A DNA stretch of 64,000 nt from Pegea sp. RAD2-039 (Eukaryota; Chordata; Thaliacea; Salpida; Salpidae), in assembly GCA_034620365.1 (NCBI GenBank), contig JAQGEQ010000170.1:806001-870000 (forward strand), read 5' to 3'. The notes below the pieces were generated by a model. That model ran no database searches and was not told the DNA's origin. It saw only the letters and a list, made by a program, of their open reading frames with translations. This document shows, in pieces, positions 24,699-38,136 of this stretch (position 1 is the first letter of the stretch; every line of letters starts with the position of its first letter). Position numbers and translations under genes: made by a program.

Positions 24699-27600
24699 TA
24701 TCTTATCTATGAAATGTATTTGATAATTATGCTTTGGCTTATACAACAATTTTTTTGAAGTATTGTTTTATAAGCAAATAGGAGTAAATTTAAATCATGA
24801 AAGTCTGTTTGGTTTTATTTGTTTTATTTGAAGCATGACTGCAAATGACAAATTCTAAAACTCTTATGGTGAGCATAGAACATGAGTGCAGAAAAAGAAT
24901 GAAGATGTTTTAGGTACCACAGTTTAACATAAATTAATGTAGAAAAAAATAGAAACAGTGCAGAGACATAAATAAATATAATTATTAGATGAAAAATAAG
25001 ATATGATTAGGAAAAGAACATTTTCTTAGATGCTTTGAAATCTTTGTGTGGTGAAACTTTATACATCCAACTGATCGATAACCCTAAAATAATCTCAAAC
25101 AAGTTTCATTTAAATAATCATCCAACAAACTTTTAACATCTAAATTTACAAATATAAATCTTTTTTTAATGAAAAGTGTTTTCATATAAGCTGAGTAAAA
25201 ATTCTATTGTTTTAAAAAGTTAATATTTTTTAAAGCTTTTACTTTATGTTTTAAACCAAAATAGAATGAGAAAACTACAGCTTGCTTGCAACATCGTTTA
25301 TCAGCGATTTTTTTAATATTATAAAGAACTTTAATTCTACTCCATTATAGTTGATGGTTATATTTGGAAATCTTTTCAGTCACCTATTAAACTATTTTTA
25401 AGACAAAAAAAGTATACTGACAATGAGATCCAAAAAACATTTACTTTAAAAATCATGTTTGTTCTAACCGTTTTCACTAACATCAAGTTTTTACTTGTTA
25501 AGTTTTGATGTGAAAGTTTTATAGAGCTATATCATACTGAGCAACTAGTAATCGAGGTTCAGGCTCTATAAACAGCTTCGTACAGAATAAAAACCTGATA
25601 AAACGTACTGTAAAATATAAATTGTAAAATTCTTTAAATGCAATCGTTTTGCGGTTGGCACATTTGTTTTGTAGAACAGTTTTGATTTGAATCTTTGTTG
25701 AACCTTGAGGTTGCACTTAGCTAACTAAAAAAAGTTGTTATTAAACAGCCAACTAACCGGAAAGTGCAAGCAAATAAGAAATGGGGAATTGAGTAAAGAA
25801 CAGATTTAATAAAAATAAGGTTAAAAATTTCTAGCAGTAGCTTTTCTTATTTCTTCTAGATACTTGTTATTTGACAAACAATTTTTTAATTTGACAAGAC
25901 ATACAGTAAAATGATAAAAGTTGTTTTTACTAAAATATTAAACATCCTTTTAACAGCACTCAAATAGAACATAAATCATAATGATGATAATAGAAGTTTA
26001 CAATATTTTTTTAATGTACGAAATTAAACTTAAATCTGCTGCTAATTTAAAAACAAATAGTTTTTAGTATTATATGTATAAACAAATATTTAATTCTTTA
26101 GTTCATTTAGCTACATTCTATATAACTAGAAGTTTACAATTTACAAGAAGTCAAAGAAATTTAACTTTGAGGTCTCATAATTCATAAATCCAGTCTTTTC
26201 TTTTTTAATTCTACAAATTATTTACAAATTCTTTAATTGTTCAGATTGGATGAGGCTTTTACAGCTTTGCTGCTTTAATACACGACGGCTAGACAGCCTG
26301 AAAAATTTATATCATAAGATGACAAATATTGAAACTGTTCATCTTTTGGTCGATTAAAATAAAGTTTGACCACAAAGTGTGGTTCAATTGATTTTATAAC
26401 TAGAGCTATTTGGCTTACATTTTAATTTGCTCTCCAAATAAATTATTAATTTGTTTCATTCTTCATTTGGAGCACAAATAAAATCATTAAATTTTTCAAA
26501 AACTTTGAAGAAGTCAATTAATGATCAATTGTCAAAAAGTTTAGTTTTATAAACCAAATAAATATTCAAATCAGTAAAAATTTAATTCTTTTAACCGATT
26601 TCCGAATATCATACAAAAATGAAAGTATTTCTAAAACTGCCGTTTCAACAAAACTATTGTTTTTAATTCCCTTTTAGTTTTAAGACGAATATTTTGTAAA
26701 CATAAATTAACTAGATTATATTATAGATTATTATAAGCTATTTACTTTATTGAAACCTTATTGGTTCGTTTATTTTGAAAAGTGTGGTTATATTGAGCTT
26801 TTAGTACTACTTGAAAACTTTAATCCTAGCTAAAGAAATACCTCTCACCTAACCAAGGTAACAAGCCAACTTAGATATATCTTTTAATTACTGTGTTGTA
26901 TGTGATAATCAAGTACAGATTAAAGCTAAAAAACTTGTTAATGCTCAAATGATAGTTATGATAAAAACTGATGATTATAAAAAACAAAATAGATAATAAA
27001 TGAAAATTTTTAAAAGCAAGTAGACTAGAAATAAGAAGATACTACTATCAAAAGCAAAAACAAATATTTAATGTTCCATATCTTAAATTATCGTGTAAAA
27101 TTTACTACAAACAATATAAATCCGTTTAAAAATTGTTCATTACAAAGTTCATTGAAACTGACAGTAAAAATTGCTTTAAATTGATGTCGAGTCCACTGTA
27201 GGCAACTTTTTCTTGTATAAATATTGACCATATCTTTAAATGGTGCGAAAGTTGTTATAATTAATCAATAGAATAACCTTGATTAGTTTTTATATTCGAA
27301 ATTTTCTATACTTAAAAAAGAATGAATTGAAAAATGCTAAAAATTTTTAAAAATTATACAAACATATAAGGTTTATGTGAGATAGGTTTTAACGATAAGT
27401 AAAAGCTATTAAAAACTTTATAAAATGTTGATTCATAAAATAATAAATCCTATTAGTTATAACTTTGTTATCAAAATTACTTTTTTCTTAGATTTATAGA
27501 ATGTATGTGAGGTACTTAAAAACTAATAGATTATTATTTTATTGACCATCTCTTGTATTTTTTATGTGAAGTATTGCAGATTTGCAGATATTTATGAGGA

Positions 27601-30600
27601 AACATTTAGAATTTTCCATCAAAATCGAAGTAAAACTTGCTGAAGTTGTAGATGAATTATAAGGCTATTTTTTTAAATTTTAAAACAGATATTCACTAAT
27701 TTTAAATATGTGATGATGTAAAGCTACATCAATGTAAGAAAGTTTAATCAAAATTACTATAATTAATTACTATAACACTTATTGCCGGACATATCTTATT
27801 AAAGTGATTAAATTTATTAGTTAATAAATAACTAATTTTTTTGTTTATGTATATTGAAAAAAAAATTCAATTTGTAAATTTCTAAATACAGAATGATAAA
27901 GTGTAGACTTTTGAACTAAACATATCAAGAAACAACCACAAACTAGTGAATAGAAACTATAAATCTTGAAGTAAATTAATACATTGCTAGTTTTTTATTA
28001 GCACAAACAAATACTTTTAGATCTTTTGAATTTAAAATAAAGTAAAGCCAACAAGATTGAAAACATAATTATTTTTTACTGTAAATTTTAAATAGTCTGC
28101 AGTAACTCTTCGGAATCTACGTTTTTTAGAACAATGCAGCCTGTGTTGACAAATGCAACGTTTTGACTCATCTGCAAACCAGTATGATCACATTTGCAAA
28201 AAATAATTTTTAATTAATCATTTTTTAAGGAATTAGCTTTTCTTTGTGTTTTATGATATATGAACTAAACTAAGTAAATAAAAGAAACAATACTGGCAAG
28301 AAAATGTTGATGTCTGCGACCAACCGCTTTTTTAGCATTTAGCGTGTCTTAATGCCTCTTTAAGCTTTTTTTTTAAATTATTTTTAGAATCTGTCAGTTT
28401 TGAAGATTATAGAAAACTTTGATATCTACACAATATTTTTATAGATATTTCTAAGCTTGTCACATACAAGATTTAATCAACATTGAATTTGAGCTTTAAG
28501 CTAAAGATATGGTTATTGATGAATGTTGTTACTGCTTGCTATTTAAAAAAAGATTCAATACAAACATAAACAAAATAAAGCAAAGATGTTTACTCAGTCA
28601 AAATTATAAACTTTTCAGACAGCGACAAGTAACATATTAAAAAAGTAAAAGTTCAGATTTAATTGGAAATTGTTGAACTTTAGTTGATACATAAATCACA
28701 CCTACTGTAGAAGTACATACTTTCGATCTTCTGCACTTTCCGGAGAAATAGATTTTACAAAACTTTAGAAATCAATAAATGATCTATAAAGTTATCTTGA
28801 AAATTGTCTGACTTTTGTCTCATAAAAAGCACAGTTTTGACGATAAAAGTCATTTTATGCAAGAATATTTTTGTAAATGATGAAATTTTGCAAGAATTTA
28901 TGAACAGCTATCCGATGCTCGAATAATGATGAATAGAGGAAAGCCGATTACGATAATTGATTTATTTGACTTGCTATGATACTAATGAACATATGTTTAT
29001 CTTTATTTCTATCAAATTTCTTTGTTGATGAACAGAGCCTGTTGGATTAATGCTTTGAAAATTTTTTACACTTGATTTTTAATCATAAATTCTTAAGCTT
29101 TAAAAACAGATTTAGAAAAATCTTTTAGAAAAAATTTGGCGGATAATTGTTGAAAATAGTTTTGATGGAAAACAATTTTGGATAACTTTAAAGTCATTTA
29201 AGTTGCTAGTAGAGATTTTCATCAGGTGACATTTTTACTGAGAGGGTTTTCGACTTTAAAAAAGTTTAAAGTGCACAAAGCAAATATTGGTTTTGACCTG
29301 TATACTCTTTTAGTTCATTTTACGATTCAAAACAACACATTAATTTTTGTCATTAATAGTCATTAACTTTTACTAAAAAGCTTGATTAAACTCCTTAATT
29401 TTTAAACTTTAAATGAGAAAAAAAAGTTTTTTGAAACTTATTAAAACTAACTTTAAAAAATAAAAATCTCAATTAAGTTTATAATCTAAAAAAGTTGAAA
29501 AAAATTAAGAAATTAACATTTATAAAACATCGAGATTTTAAACTGTTTATTTCGGCTTTTCATGTTTTTGCTTTTTAATTAAAAAAATTACTTTAAGACT
29601 AATTGTTTGATCCATAAATTTTAAAATCATACATCTATAAAGCTTAAGAAACTAAAAATATGAAAGAATTGTAAAGATATTCTCTGACAGAACTTCAAAC
29701 AGGCCTTTAACCGATTAATATAAAAGCGATTTATTATGCTGACAAAGATGAAAGTTGTAGATTGTCAAAGAGTTCGTTTGTTTAGTTTTACTTAACCACT
29801 CAAACTTTTATATCGATTATATTTATATCACTGAGTTCTAAATAAAAACTTCTGTTTATTTATTGATTATAGAATCAGTTGATAAAATAGAGTTTTAGGC
29901 ATAATTTTTTTTAATATGACTTAGTACTTAAAATATTATTTTCTTGAAAATTTGATAAATTATAATCAATAAACTTTATGCAATAAATAATCTTTTACTT
30001 TTTAACTTGTATCACGTTTTTATTCATATTTTTTAATCATATTGAGGATCATATTTATAAGCCATAAATCAAAAAAGTTTGTGATTACTGAAAACACAAA
30101 ATATACAGCTTTAAGTATCACCTTATAACATTTCAAAAACTTCTTTTTAGTTTTTGTACATAATTGGTAATTGAAATAACTAGAAAAAGCAGAAAGCTTT
30201 TAATGATTTTTCTCTAATTTATATCATGTATACTCTAAATAATTACTAGTTGTTTGTATTTATTTATTTTAATTATTAGAAAAACCAGTCAATTTATTTT
30301 TATGAAGTAGGTATTCAAGATTCAGAGCTTCTTGTATTATTGAAGATTTTGCATCAAGTAATATTGCTGCATCTTGTAAAGTTCTTATAAATTCAATATT
30401 TAATAAAAATCACTCTTTAGTAATTATCAGTGGATAAAACCGAAGTTGTCATGTTTTGATGACATAGTCATAAAATTTTACTTTGAACTTGTAATAAGTC
30501 TAGTACAGGTCTTTAATAAAATTTACTGGACAAAATAATCGAAGACCCAACCATAACTTCATGTCATGTAATTATTTGATAGTTGCTGCAAATGAAAAGA

Positions 30601-33600
30601 ACTTTTATGAATTTTCATGGGTTAATGTTAAGGGTGATAAGAACATTGGTTTGATAAACCAGCCACACTGTTTGAATATCTCATGTTGTATCGGCTTAAT
30701 AACTTGAATGAAAAGATTTTAGTACAACAACACCATTCCTTGACAAGCTTATCTCATAACTGTAGTGTCTACACTGCTAAAAAGATATTTTTTTGTTGAA
30801 AGAATTCATAAAATTTTAAATTAAATTAATTTACTTTAAGAGTTGTAAAAATATTACAATATTCTAAACAGTTTATTAAAACTTTATTATTTTAAGATAT
30901 CAGTTTGTTTAAGGTTTTCTAAAATCAAAATAAATAGTATAAATATTTGAGCCGACCGGCAAATTAATTTTAACGAACTGCTAACCATAATAACTCTGAG
31001 TTGATGTGAGATAGATTTAAAATTACTGTCCAATCAGTTTAAATACGAACAAATAGTTGTTGTTAATTTTTCTTAAATTTTTTAAACAAATTAATTCATA
31101 ACTGTTAAATTGAAACGTTCTCATCGTTAAACAGTAAATTATATGCAATCAAACCCATCAGCAGAAGAGATGAATGAAACCATTTTATAGCTTATAGTCT
31201 TGGGGTCAATAACGCTGGTATCAAAGTTTGTACAAAAAATTCAATTAAAACAAAATTTCTTTTGATATTTCAATCAATTTTATTTGAATGAATTAGTTTT
31301 AAATCTGTTGAACGATATTATTTATCTGTATCGGGTTTATGGTTTTCAACAAAATTGTTGTTAAAACTGTTTTTAAGAATAACAAGGCCTTAATTTTTTT
31401 AGTTTAGATTAAGTTCTTAACTTCTGATTTAAAAAACTTTTTTTTATGTTTTATCTGGTAGATATTTTAGTTATTTTATTAATATTGTTACACTAGTAAT
31501 TATTGTTGATTTTAATAAAAAAATTTTGCGTTTACAAATGACCTTTGCTACAAGCTTCAAATATTTAAATTTAAATATTAAAAATTTTCTATAATTTTCT
31601 ATAAAAGTTATTAAAATTTATATTTGAAGAAATTTTTTGAAAAATAGATTCCAATTTGACTTTATCGTATTAGGACATAGTATTTATTATTATGTTTATT
31701 TCTAATTTAAATAAACTTATACAATCATGACTACCTTACTCAAATACGTATGCAAGAGGTCAACATCCCAATTTAAAGTATATATTAGTTCTTTTAATTA
31801 TTTGAAATTAAATTAAGCTTTTTAAAGATTTTGTATAAAAAAGGCAATGGTTTTAAAAACTCAAAATCAGTTATCAAGTTAATGAAGTCTTTGCAAATCT
31901 GAGGAATAAAAATAGATTCATTACAAATAATGCGAAGTTACTTTTGTTGCTTAGACTTTTTTATTTTAAAGCTCATGAGCCTTAGCATCGTTAATCACAC
32001 TTAGCAACACAAAGAATTTTGCAATGACATTTTAATTCAAGATCTTAAAATATTTTACTTAAAAAGTAAGTAAAACACTCAATTTTTAATGTTTCAAAAA
32101 TGATTCAGAGTTTAACATGTTAAGAATAAATGATTAACAATTATAAACAAATGACTAGCCCTCAATAACAGCTTAAGCTCTACAAACAAATTCAAAAAGA
32201 TTTGAAAGATTTAACGTTTAAATAAAGTACATATCTGAAAGTACTTATTTGTCTTATTTGAAATCTTCTTTATCTTTTTGAATTATCTTAAAAATGATTA
32301 ATTTGAGATTAGGATTTAAAGAGTAAGACTGTTCCCATATCTTGCACTAGTCAGTAAAGTAAGGATTGATATTTGGATATAGTTGAGGAAAACGTTTAGA
32401 TAAGAATAAATATCTCCCTAGATTATTCTCTTTCTAATTTTTAACTTTGAATGTGCAGTATATGATTGATGGTGTAAGCGATAATGATTTTGATGAAAAT
32501 AATCAAAGTAGATTGCAATATCGTCGATATTTGATTTCAAAAAACAGTTTTAAGCTTCAGAAATCTATTTTTGTAATTTAAACTCTTTTCTGTCTTATTT
32601 AATCTTATCTTTAGATGTATTTATAGAAAATATAACTTTTTGTTCTTGTTTAGGTTTAAAAAAGTGATGAATAACCAAATAAGTTCTTCCGTTAGTTTAT
32701 ACAGAGTTATATATTTTAGGCAGATCAGTATTGATTAACCGATTTAATCATAAAATATTTTAAAAAAAGCTTTTATTGCACAGGATTGAACAATCCAGTT
32801 GTTTTAGCTTTCATATGGTTAATGATTACTCTCAAGAATTTATCAAGATTGCTTTTCAAACTATGAAATGTAATATGACAAAATATAAATTAAAAAATTT
32901 TCGATAACTTATTGATTTTTACACAAATATTATTATTGGTGAGCCTTATGAATAAAGTTATCATTAAGAACAACATCTAAGATTTTTTTTATAATTTGTT
33001 GTCAATAACCGGCTGAAAAATTAATGAAATTATTTCCATTTATTCTTAAAGAAGAAACTAATGAACCATGAATTGTACTTTAATTTTTTAATAACTTACG
33101 CTAAGACCAAAGCATATTTCATTCTTACTAAAGTTTTATTTTACAAAAATAATTATTAAGATTAATAAGCTAGGATTAAAAAATGGTTTTAGTTAAAAAA
33201 TTTTAATTAACAGATAGTTTAATCGCATCTTATAAGTATTATTTGTGATAAGAAAATATCGATGACCATAAAAGATTAAATTGTTGATTATTGCAAGTAA
33301 AAAATGATTGTAAATAAACAAAAGAACGTTTGTTAACATTTTTATCAGTTATCTAAAAAAATAAATTATTTCCTCGTGAAAGTTATCAGAGTATTTCGAT
33401 TTTGTCAAATGCTTTTACAGAATTTAAAGAAATTTATTTGAAACACTACAGACTAAGCAGAAAATATCAAGTTCGTTAATAAAAACTCCATTCAAGAATA
33501 TAAATACTTGAACATATAATAATTTGAACTAAAGCTGATTATTTTAACTTATCTATTTAAGCCAAAATTCAAGTTATCAAAGTCTATTTTTTTTTATTTT

Positions 33601-36600
33601 TGATTCTCACCCGTGACTTACCGTACAGAAAAATATCTTATTTCTATTTGTCAATTCACAAGTTTAAGAATGCGAGAGAAGTAAAAAGACTGAGCTGTCA
33701 TCGACAAATACTAAGTAAGCACAATAGTAGAAGAAAAGAATCAGGTAAAAAAGCAAATTTAACTCTTAAACAGCTGATTGATTTACTTAAAATTACGCTT
33801 ACTTTTCATTTATTTATATGTCTGTCTCTTTTTGCACTTTCGTTAAAGAATAAATCTTCTTTTGAAATTATTTTCTAACTTTGCGTGATATAGTTGTCTG
33901 CTGTATAATTTATTGTTAACCGCCAGTCTCTTCAAATTAGTAGATTTCTTGTAAGATGGATTTTAGGCCTCATTTAGTTCCGTTTTGGCCGTAAATTGTA
34001 AAAACTTCAACTTAAAACTCTTTTCAGGAAATATTTTTAGTCATTTGAAGTGATTAAGAAAGATTAAGCTATTTATAACTGAACTATTTTTTTAGTTTAC
34101 TGCAAAGCTCTTACAAAAACTTGAAAATACAATTACTTAGCAGTAGCTTGAAATTTACTGAAGCTTGAGAAATATCACGTATGTTATGTCTCTTTAATTA
34201 TTGTTTTATTCCTTATAATCATTTAAATACAGAAAAAAGGTTTCAGCATCGTAATATAAATCAGTTTTAACAACATTCATCTAGTTTACAAAATCTATTT
34301 TGATGTAGAGGGCGATTTATTACATAGTCTTCGATCTAAAGTAAGTTAGGTCTGGATTACATCTAGAAGGCAAGTTTTCATAGGTTTATTTTTAAAATCT
34401 TTTATCCACGTTAATCCTAAAAGTTGAATAAGAGTTCACAGTATTGTACATCACCATCTAACCTTTAAACGCTTATCACTACTTGTTTTGAAATACAAAA
34501 TTAATTACGAAAACAATAACAGTTGCTATTTTTAAAAGGGTTAACTTATCAGAAGTTGAATGACTAAATATTTGATGCAAATGGCCTTCTAAAAAAGTTT
34601 AAGTAAATAAGCTGTGGTTCTGATAAACGGCTTCAAGATGTATCTAATGATTTGGCGCATCTTTGTTCTGCATGTTCATCAAATTTTAAGCTCTCAGTTT
34701 ATTTAGTTTACTGTAATCAGTTATATGTTGCTGTATAGAACATTTTCACTTATTTGTATAGTGTTGTTAATTATCAGACACTGTCTAAATTAGATAAGTA
34801 TAAAGTAAAACAAATAGTAAATCATAGATAGAAGAAATTTTAGCTTTAAATTGGTAAGATAATCTCAAAGTTATATTTTTATCTGTTGATATGATCTTGA
34901 GTAATTTTAATAAAATATATTCATTTTCTAGACGACTAAAAGCTTCAATTAAAATTTATAGAAAAATATTCGTATATGCAACAATCTTCAGGGTATTTCA
35001 CATAAAAGATGAAAGACTAAGGTGCTAAATAGAGAAATGTTGATAGAAAACTTCAACAAAAGCTTTGTAATAAAGTTTAATATTTGAAAACATCTTCATG
35101 TAGATTTACAATACAAAACACATGTAGTTAAATATCAAAGTATAATCTCATTTTTATTGCATAAGAAAAGGATTAATTTATTTCTTGAACATTTTAATAT
35201 GCATAAAAGTTCAAAGCTCGAAATAGAAAAGAGTTTTTTTCGTTAAGGCTCTCTTAGTACGTCAATACAAAAGAATTCTGAAAACTATTGTACCAACTGT
35301 TTCAATTTGTTATTAGTTAAAACATTCTAATTGGTAAATATTGAATGTTTACTAATTCAATCAAGTCTTACAAGTTGAAACATAAGCTGTAAGTAAACTA
35401 TAGAAAGAAATCATACAACAAAACCTGCAAAGATTGCTAGAAATTTGTCAAATTTAGTAGATATAGAGGAAAGAAGTAAAGCGCTTCACCGGAAATAATA
35501 CTCCTAACCAAAACCGTTTAAAAAATTTAGAAATTTATTCCATAATCCTTTTTATATGACAGAAACTATAAAGTTATTTTTTTCTAATTATTCAAATCAA
35601 ACACTTGTTTATTTCATTCGCCGATAAATTAAATCTTCCAATTTATGAAGTCACTAACTTATGACGTCATTTGTCGGAATTTCTCTTTATAAAACGACAA
35701 GAAGTTGGTTTGATTGCAAGAATATATAAAATTTACAATTATTAGTTTTGTTGAAGACTTGATTCATTATCAATTGAATAAAATTCTTGTATTTTCGCAT
35801 TAAATCTTCAGGTAATTTGTTAAATTAAAAATAAAAATTAAGTCTCTTAGATAGCACTCTTTAGCTTATAGTTGTGATCAACTTACCAAATAAGCCACTG
35901 GCATTTCTTTCTAGCAATAGATGTGTTTTTATGAAAAATCTTTTTGTCTGAGTACATCTCCATAAAAAACTAAAATTAGAAAATTATTTTGTGATAGTCT
36001 ACCTCTAGCAGTGACAAGGATTAGAAATATGTAAGCTTATGCAAAAAGTTTCTGCAAATGTTAGCTCTGTATAGTTAAAAAAGATTTAAGAAACTTTTAA
36101 TTTGCGACAAACATACCTGACTGATATCTAGATAAATAATCTAGTAGAAAACAGATTTATTTTCTACTTAAAGACTTAAATTTGATTTTAATTAAAATTA
36201 TAAAGTCTTGTTAAGTTATAATCCATTCTTGTTTAAATGTTTGTAATCAAACTATTAAGCAACATAGAAAGTTTTTTTTTAATTTAAAGAAGCTTAATCA
36301 GTATGTCGAAATTATTTAGCTACAAAATTTTACATATTTCAAGTTAGATATAAATATTCGACTTGTTAAGGTAAAAACTGATAATCTTTAAAATGCAAAA
36401 CATTTTATAATCTATTTGTCTCATTTTTCTTTTGATTTTCTCTCTAATTAAGAACCTAATAACAACTATTTGACATAATTCGCAATAACTTAAGATGAAA
36501 ATTAAATCGTTTTTTCATTGAAAATGAAAATTATGGAAAATTTCTAACAATTCACTTTCATTTATAAAGTTCATCTTTAAATTGTTCAGTACAAACATTT

Positions 36601-37289
36601 AAATAAATTTGATTAGAAATACTTTTAAAAATTGGCAATTTACTTCTTTTGTCAGCTTAGTTTATCTATACTTTGTTGTTTTAAGGCTTAAATTTCTTAT
36701 AAGTATATCAGTTATCTAACTCAAATATTTATACCTGGCTAAAATGGGTAAATTATTGAATCAATTAGCATAAGATGACAATTATTCACGAGCTAAAATT
36801 TGATAAAAACAAAGTGAAAACAAACAAGTTTTTAATAAAAACCATTTCTTTAAATCGTTTGTTCAAAACAAATATGATTTGATGAGCGAGTAAGACGATT
36901 AAAAAATTTATTGAATGATAAATTAATCACCATGGATACCATCGTATTTACACGATTAAAGAAAAAGTGTTACCAGTTGAAAAAGCAATTTAGTTTCGTG
37001 AAAGTTCTTTTTATCTAGTTAAAGATTATAGAACTTAAAATCGAATTTATGCAATTATTAGACGACTAAAACATGGTTTTGATATTATTGAAATTTTACT
37101 AGATCTCCTTTTCTTGAATCGGCAACTCTAAGCGACTTTACAAGGCCCTAGGCTATAAAAAGTCAAAAACACTTTCATGCATTTGTTTATACCGTCTCCT
37201 CTGCTCTCTCTACTTACTTGTCTGTCTGTCTTTCTGTTTGAATAACTTTTTTTGCTTACTACTTTCATTATTTGCTGCTTTTCAAGTAG
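24699..37289. other. 12.6-kb gene desert
   Basis: Very A/T-rich DNA with no exon that I can support on either strand. The frame at 33600-33878 (92 codons) lacks an ATG start and was not accepted. The one site of note is a CRE-TATA pair at 35662-35694. Confidence 0.55.
35662..35811 (+). promoter_or_regulatory. Candidate CRE-TATA promoter with first exon donor
   Basis: TGACGTCA at 35662-35669 is followed 18 nt later by TATAAAA at 35688-35694. About 115 nt further on lies a good donor, CTTCAG/GTAATT, at 35811/35812. This layout fits a transcription start near 35720 and a short first exon that could splice to the matrix-protein gene 2.3 kb away, or belong to a non-coding RNA. Confidence 0.4.
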
Positions 37290-37818
37290 TGTATCACAGA
37301 ATTATAATCACGTGTTCGCTTGTTGACGCCAGATCTCAAAACCGGAAGGTAGAGTCACAAGAAAGCTTTGAGAAATGACCAGTGACTAAATCTGATCACA
37401 TATATAAGCCCATGTCTACCTCAGTCCACTTATGTGGCTTATTTGACTCAAATTTAGTTGACAAATGTTGCAGTATTGATTGAGACATTAACCAGGTTAA
37501 TACTTATAAGCAAATCTATTCCCTGGAGTAGATCTTGTAGATTTTTACATCTTGTATTCAATGACCTTAACCTCAGATAAAGTTTAAACAATTTACAAGT
37601 AGTATTTAAACAGAGGTTTTTGTCTGATCAAATACTGTAGGGTAGCTAAGTTAAATTAATATTATTGGTGAGGGTAGGTGATAGAGTTAGTTTCTTTTCT
37701 CTCTTTTTTCCTTTTTTCTTTTTTTTTTTCGAAGTCTTATTGTATAAAAAGCCAGAATGAATAAAATCCATTCTTCGTAGCCATCAACATCGGTGAAATT
37801 TTTCTCTATTCTATCACA
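37290..37818 (+). mobile_element. Candidate solo LTR or similar insertion
   Basis: The 12-mer TATCACAGAATT occurs at 37292-37303 and 37812-37823, exactly 520 bp apart. Between them is a more complex block that carries TGTATAAAAAGCC (about 37741) and AATAAA (about 37759) close together, a layout seen in LTRs, and the block can be read as TGT...ACA. No matching flanking target duplication was found, so a non-LTR insertion with 12-bp duplications is the alternative. Confidence 0.35.
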
Positions 37819-38136
37819 GAATTGAAAAAGATTTTAGCCTTTTGGATTTGGTCTATCCATCAGCTCAAGTATTATTTAAACTATTTGTGATAAAATTTGG
37901 TCGCTTACTTGATTTGATTACTGTCAGTTAGAATTATAAAAGAAAAAAAAGTTTGGCAAAATTTTAGTGCAGTAGTATAAGTTTCGAGATTTTTATAAAA
38001 TTTTGCTTCAAACGATTTAGGAATTTTTATATCGTGACAGATTAAATACTTAATTAAATAGAAGATAAATAACAAATAAGAGGTTCTACAAATAAAATTT
38101 TCATTTGTTTATTTTCTCTGTCTTCTTTTGAAAATC

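Noticed and set aside
33600..33878. 92-codon plus-strand frame in the desert
   Set aside because: It has no ATG at the start, low-complexity residues and no nearby splice or promoter signals that fit.
24699..37289. CRISPR-like or tandem-repeat array in the desert
   Set aside because: Reading through the region showed no regularly spaced direct repeats; only homopolymer and A/T-rich noise.
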